Shown here: one piece after another, positions 12,801 to 18,800 of the stretch | Position numbering within the stretch: the stretch's first letter is position 1 | Layout of the letters: each line of letters begins with the position of its first letter | Assembly (NCBI GenBank): GCA_964629645.1 | Contig: CAZVSU010000039.1 | Location: 1 to 24,324, forward strand | Direction of reading: 5' to 3' | Source: JAAKFL01 sp964629645 | GTDB lineage: Bacteria > Chlamydiota > Chlamydiia > Chlamydiales > SLFE01 | Length of the DNA: 24,324 bases | Made by a program: the position numbers and the translations under genes | Notes under the pieces: model-generated | Databases searched by the model: none | The model's input: the letters and a program-made list of their open reading frames with translations, nothing else | What the model was told of the DNA's origin: nothing

Positions 12801-15800
12801 ATCTTGGGTATGAATCTCGGATTGTTGGTGAGTATACGGGTAATCATGATATTGTGGTTGGTGATTATAATAATGATCTGTTATTAGATTTCGCCGCAGA
12901 TGGTTTTCGTGATGATAGTTTGTATTGGTTTGAGCAGGGAGGTGGTTATGCGAATTTCTCTGGTCATCTGATTGACAATGACCTTAAAAATGCGCATGAT
13001 ATCCAACAGGGTGATATCAATGGTGACGGCCAGCTTGATTTTGTTGGGTTGCAGCTTTCGAATAACTCTGGTGATTATAATGAGCCGCCAGCGAAGGTGT
13101 TCTGGTATGAAAAAGATCCTGAGTCAGCAAGTTGGACGCGTCATTTAATTGAGGAGAGTGATACAGGATATTTAATTGGTGCACGGCAAGCTGAAATCAT
13201 TGATGTTGATGGTGATGGTGATAATGATGTAGTAGTAGCTACGGATAAAGAAGGTGGCACGCCAACCGGAGGATATGTCATATGGTACGAAAATCTTAAT
13301 GGTGATGGTACGAGTTGGAAACGATACAATGTAGGTAATGATACGCGTCGGATGCATCAGTATGTGAATGTTGCTGATATAGATGGTGATGGTAATCTTG
13401 ATTTTGTAGCCAGTGGTACTCGGTTTCATATTTATTGGGGTCCGTCTGATCCATGTCAGGATAATTGGTCGAACACCCAGATTGGGAGTAATATGTGGTC
13501 GTGTAATCAATTATATGATTTCGATGGAGATGGTGACTTAGATATTGTGATTGGTGCACAGTCTTCTACCCGTCGGATTTCTATTTTTGAAAATCCAGGT
13601 GGTAGTGATGTCCGTGATCCGTCGAAATGGACGGAGCATGTGATTGATACTTGTACGTATAATCTTCGTTTCAAAGGAATTAGGCTATATGATATGAACG
13701 CGGATGGTCATATGGATATAGTTGCTGCAGGTAACGGTGAGGGAACACCATATGCTGGTAGTTTCGCTCGAATCTATTTTGGACAGGGAAACTTGGATGA
13801 TTGGGATCCAATGTATCTTATTAATATTACAGATACTGATCCTGGTTTGTATGGTGTTCACGAGTTAGAGGTTGGTGATTTCAATAATGATAATATTATG
13901 GATTTCATCCTGGCGGGTTGTTATTGTAATAAGATGATTATGTATTATGGGTATAATTATTCGTATGAACCTACGATAGATTTTGTTCCGCCGACTCCTG
14001 CTGATGGTGCTACTCAACAAGATGATAGTGTGTTTGTGAACACGTCGGTTGATGCTTCGCAGGATTCGTATGCGTTTGTTGATTTTGATGAGTCGAATCT
14101 GTTGTGGTTGACGATGGATGAGTTGAATGCAACGGGTCATCCGTTGGATCGTTCTTCTTATGATATTAATTGTGTGAAGCATGGTCATGCGTATTCGTCG
14201 TTTGATAATCGATTTGGTCGTGCGTTTTTGTTTGATGGAAATGAAGACTATATTTCATTCGATGACAATATGTCTACATTTGAAAATCGTACTATGGGTA
14301 CGTTGAGTGCGTGGGTGTATTGGGATAGTAGTGATACGGATGGTGGTGGTGCAGTACTGTCTGCGTCTGATTCTAGTGATGCGAGTAGTGATTTGTCGTT
14401 GATCATGCTTGAGGGTAATCTTGATTTCTTTATTCGTGAAGATGGAGTGAGTCCGCCTGGTGCAGGTGTTGGCGATCTTCGATTTGTTGATTTCCCCCAG
14501 GATGAATGGCATCATGTAGCAGTGACACAGGATGGCAGTACTATCCGGTTATTTGTTGATGGTGTGATGGTGGATAGTAGTAGTTCATCTGCGTGGTTTA
14601 GTGATGTGTCTGATATTGATGCGTTGACGGTTGGTGCCCGTGACGATGCAAGTTCAGGTGTGGAGTATGAACTTGGTGGACAAATAGATGATCTTCTTAT
14701 TTTCAATAGAGCGTTGGATGCTGATGAGATGTTAGCATTATATGATGCAACAACGTATCCGTTGTCTCATAATTTTACAGATCTTTCTTATGGTCTATAC
14801 TCGTTTTCTGTTCATGTTATAGATAAAGCGGGTAATGTTGATCAAACAGAGTCTCGTACAGTAACTGTTCCTGCTCCTCAGGCACCGATAGTTTCAGATG
14901 AGTATCCTGTGGATAATGCAATGAGTGTTCCATTGAATCCAACGTTATCGATTACTGTGAGTGATTTGCAAAGTGATACTCTGGAGATCAGGTTTATGAC
15001 CAATGAATCCGGTTCTTGGTCTCAAATTGGTACGACGCAGTCTGGTGGGAATGGTACTTATACGCAACTGACAACTGTTTTTGATGAGTATAATGCTGAG
15101 TATTGGTGGAGTGTGAATGTGTCTAATTCTGAGAATCATTGGAATAATCAGACGTATATGTTTTCTACGGAGATGATTCCGATAGTCAATTTGGTTTCTC
15201 CAGTTAACAACTCATTGATCCATGATGATCAGATTTTGTTTAAAGCTGATGTCCTTGATGATACAGGTATTAAAAATCTAAGTCTATTCACTGATATTAG
15301 TGGGAGTTGGCAGTTTGAACAAACCATGAGTACGATTGGTGAGTATAATTATGATCCGGATATGAGTTTGTGGATGCATTTCAATAATGATAGTGGTGTT
15401 GGTGAAGATTATTCTAATAATGAAATAGTTTACGATTATAGTGACGATCTTAATCATGGATCAAAAACAGGTGTAGTGTATAATCCGAGTGGTCGGTTTG
15501 GTGGTGCATTTGATTTTGATGGTGTGGATGATAAGATTACGATACCAGAGGATAGTAGTCTTAATTTTGGTCAACAAGGGACAATTTCATTCTGGTTGAA
15601 TTGGAGTGGGAGTGCGGTTGATCATGATGGTGTGATTAGTCGTGATGGTGGTATGGATACGTGGGCGGTTCGGATTGATCATAGTTCTGGTGATCATATG
15701 CAATTCCGCATTTATGGGAAGGAAACAATTGATTCAGGACTCACGCCTTCCATGGATTGGGAGCATTGGGCGATCACCATTAATGGCAGTAAGTATACGT

Positions 15801-18800
15801 GGTATCAGGGTGGTGTGCAGGTTGCGTCTCAAACATATAGTGGTGCGTTGCTTGCACATGTTGGTCCGGTGTTGATTGGTTCTTATTATGATGGATCTAA
15901 TTATGATTTCTATAATGGTTCATTGGATGAAATCGCGATTTTTAATCGTGCGTTATCTGATGATGAGATCAGTGTGCTTGCTGGTCAGAGTTATCCAACG
16001 TCGTGTACTGCCACGTTTAATGTTGTTAATATTCCAGATGGAACATATAAATGGGGTTGTAATGCATATGATGTTGATGATCATGTGGGTTGGAGTGAAG
16101 AGAATTGGACGGTTACTGTTGACACAGAAATAGATATTAGTTTTGTGCCGCCGACGCCAACTGATGGTTCTTCGCTAGATGCTAATCATATTTTTGTGAA
16201 TACATCGATTTGGTCTTGGCAGGATTCGTATGCATTCATCGATATTAATGCCTCTAATCTTTTGTGGTTGACCATGGATCAGATTAATGCGACGGGTCAT
16301 CCAGTGGATCGTTCATCACATGACATTAAATTTGTTAAACATGGCGATGCACAGCAGACAGATGGTGTGTTCAATAAATCGTTTATTTTTGATGGTGATG
16401 GAGATTATGTGTTGTTTAATGATAATGTTAGTTTATTCCAGGATCTTAGTACGGGGACGATTAGTGTGTGGGTGTATTCTGATGATAGTAATGGTGCATT
16501 TTTCGCGGCTTCTGATTCAAGTGATGGAGGTAGTGATGTGTCGTTGATGAATTTATGGGGTGATTTACGGTTTTTCGTTCGTGAGGATGGTACTCCTTTA
16601 CCCGGTGCTAGCTATGGTTCTCAAACAGAGCCTGGTGATCTCACAGTGATAGGTTTCCCTGAGAATGAGTGGCATCATATAGTGGTAACACAGGATGGTG
16701 GTATGCTTCGATTGTTTGTTGATGGTGTGATGGTGGATAATAGTAGTTCAACAGCATGGTTTGATGATGTCTCAGATATTGATGCGTTGATGATTGGTGC
16801 GCGTGATGATTCTAGTCCTGGTGTTGAGTATGAGATTGATGGGAGGATTGATGATTTCTTGTTGTTTGATCGAGCGTTGGATAGTGTAGAAGTTCAGGCA
16901 TTGTATAATGCTTCTGAATTATATCATGATTTTACTGGGTTATCCTACGGTGAGTATGAATTCAATGGTTATCTGTTAGGAGTTGATGGTACGATTGATC
17001 AAACGGAAATGAGAACGGTTTCCTTGGAATCGGTTACACCTCTTGTTTCAAATGAATATCCGGTAGATGACTCAACTGGTGTTGAAGTTAATCCAACACT
17101 TTACATTGATGTAGAAGATGCTCAGGGTGATGATGTTGAAGTTAGGTTTATGACGAATACGTCTGGACCATGGACTCAGATTGGGAGTACGCAATCCGGT
17201 GGTAATGATACGTATACACAGTCGACTTCGGTATTTGATGAGTATAACAAGGATTATTGGTGGAGTGTGAATGTTTCTGATGTGGATAATAATTGGATGA
17301 ATGAAACATTTTCTTTTAAAACTATGATTGAACCAGGTGGACCAGTTGATGTAACACTAATTTCACCATTGAATAATTCATTGTTAGGCACTGATGATAT
17401 CGTGTTTAAATCTTCTCTTGTTGATGATTCAGGCGTTCGAAATGTGAGTTTGTATACGAATACGAGTGGTAGTTGGCAAAAAGAAGAAACAATCGATGTA
17501 ACTGGTGGTGAGTATAATTATGATTCTAGTATGAATCTTTGGATGCATTTCAATAATGATAGTAATGTCGGTGAAAACTATTCCAGCAGTGATTTAGTAT
17601 ATGATTACAGCAATCATAATAATGGTACTCTTGATGGTCCAACATATATAACGGATGGAAAATATAATGGTGCGTTTAATTTTGATGGTGTTGATGATAA
17701 GATTGATGTTGCGAGTGATAGTAGTCTTGATTTTGGTCAGCAGGGTACGATTGCGTTTTGGTTGAATTGGAGTGGGAGTGCGAGTAGTTACGATGGCGTA
17801 TTATCTCGTGATGGTGAAATCGGTGGTGATGGCACGTGGTGTATTCGGATTAATAGTCTTGAAAGTGATCATTTGCAATTCAGACTTTATAATCAATATA
17901 CTATTGATTCCGGTGTGACGCCGTCAACGAGTTGGGAGCATTGGGCGATTACCATTAATGGTTCTGATTACACGTGGTATCGGAATGGTTCAGAAATTGC
18001 AACTGATACGTATAGTGGAAATACGATTAATCATGGAGGTCCTTTGTATATTGGTATGTATAATAATATTGGGGATTATTGTTATTACAATGGTTTGCTT
18101 GATGAAGTTGCCATTTATAATAGAACATTAAGCGAGAGTGAAATTGAACAGCTATCGTCAAGTGGTAATTGTACAAGTTATACCGCTCAGTTCACAATGC
18201 AGGATATTTCTGATGGCAATTATGCTTGGAATTGTTTAGCATATGATATTGATAATCAATCATCCTGGGCTTCAGATAATTGGACATTCATGGTGGATAC
18301 GACAGCTCCAAGTCTTACTTATGTTTCACCTACCCCAGATGATGGTGCTACTATTACTATGTCAACTGCGACAATTAACGTTTCATCAAATGAAAACCTG
18401 AGTTCTGCCACTCTTGTTTTGTGGAATGAGAGTGCTGATATTGAAGATAATGTCTTCCAAGTATCGATTGATGAACCTTCATGGGATCAGTGGGGTTTTG
18501 AGTATCCAACAACGTATGTGTTCAATCTTTCTAATGATGCTTCGGATGTTGAGGTGTTTAGGAAGGATAATATGTCGGATAGCTGGAGTTCAATTATTGA
18601 GAAATCCTCAAGTGATTTCTTTAATGGTATTGAATGTTATCGGATTAATTATACGAAGAACAAAGCGTATGTTTCTGTGGGGTATAATACTACAAATGAG
18701 ATTTATCTTAAATTTGAGAATGTATCTAATGTAGAGTTTGATTCTATTGCCCATTATTATGATGATCGGAAGGCTGCGTATACGCTTTCCAATGATAATT

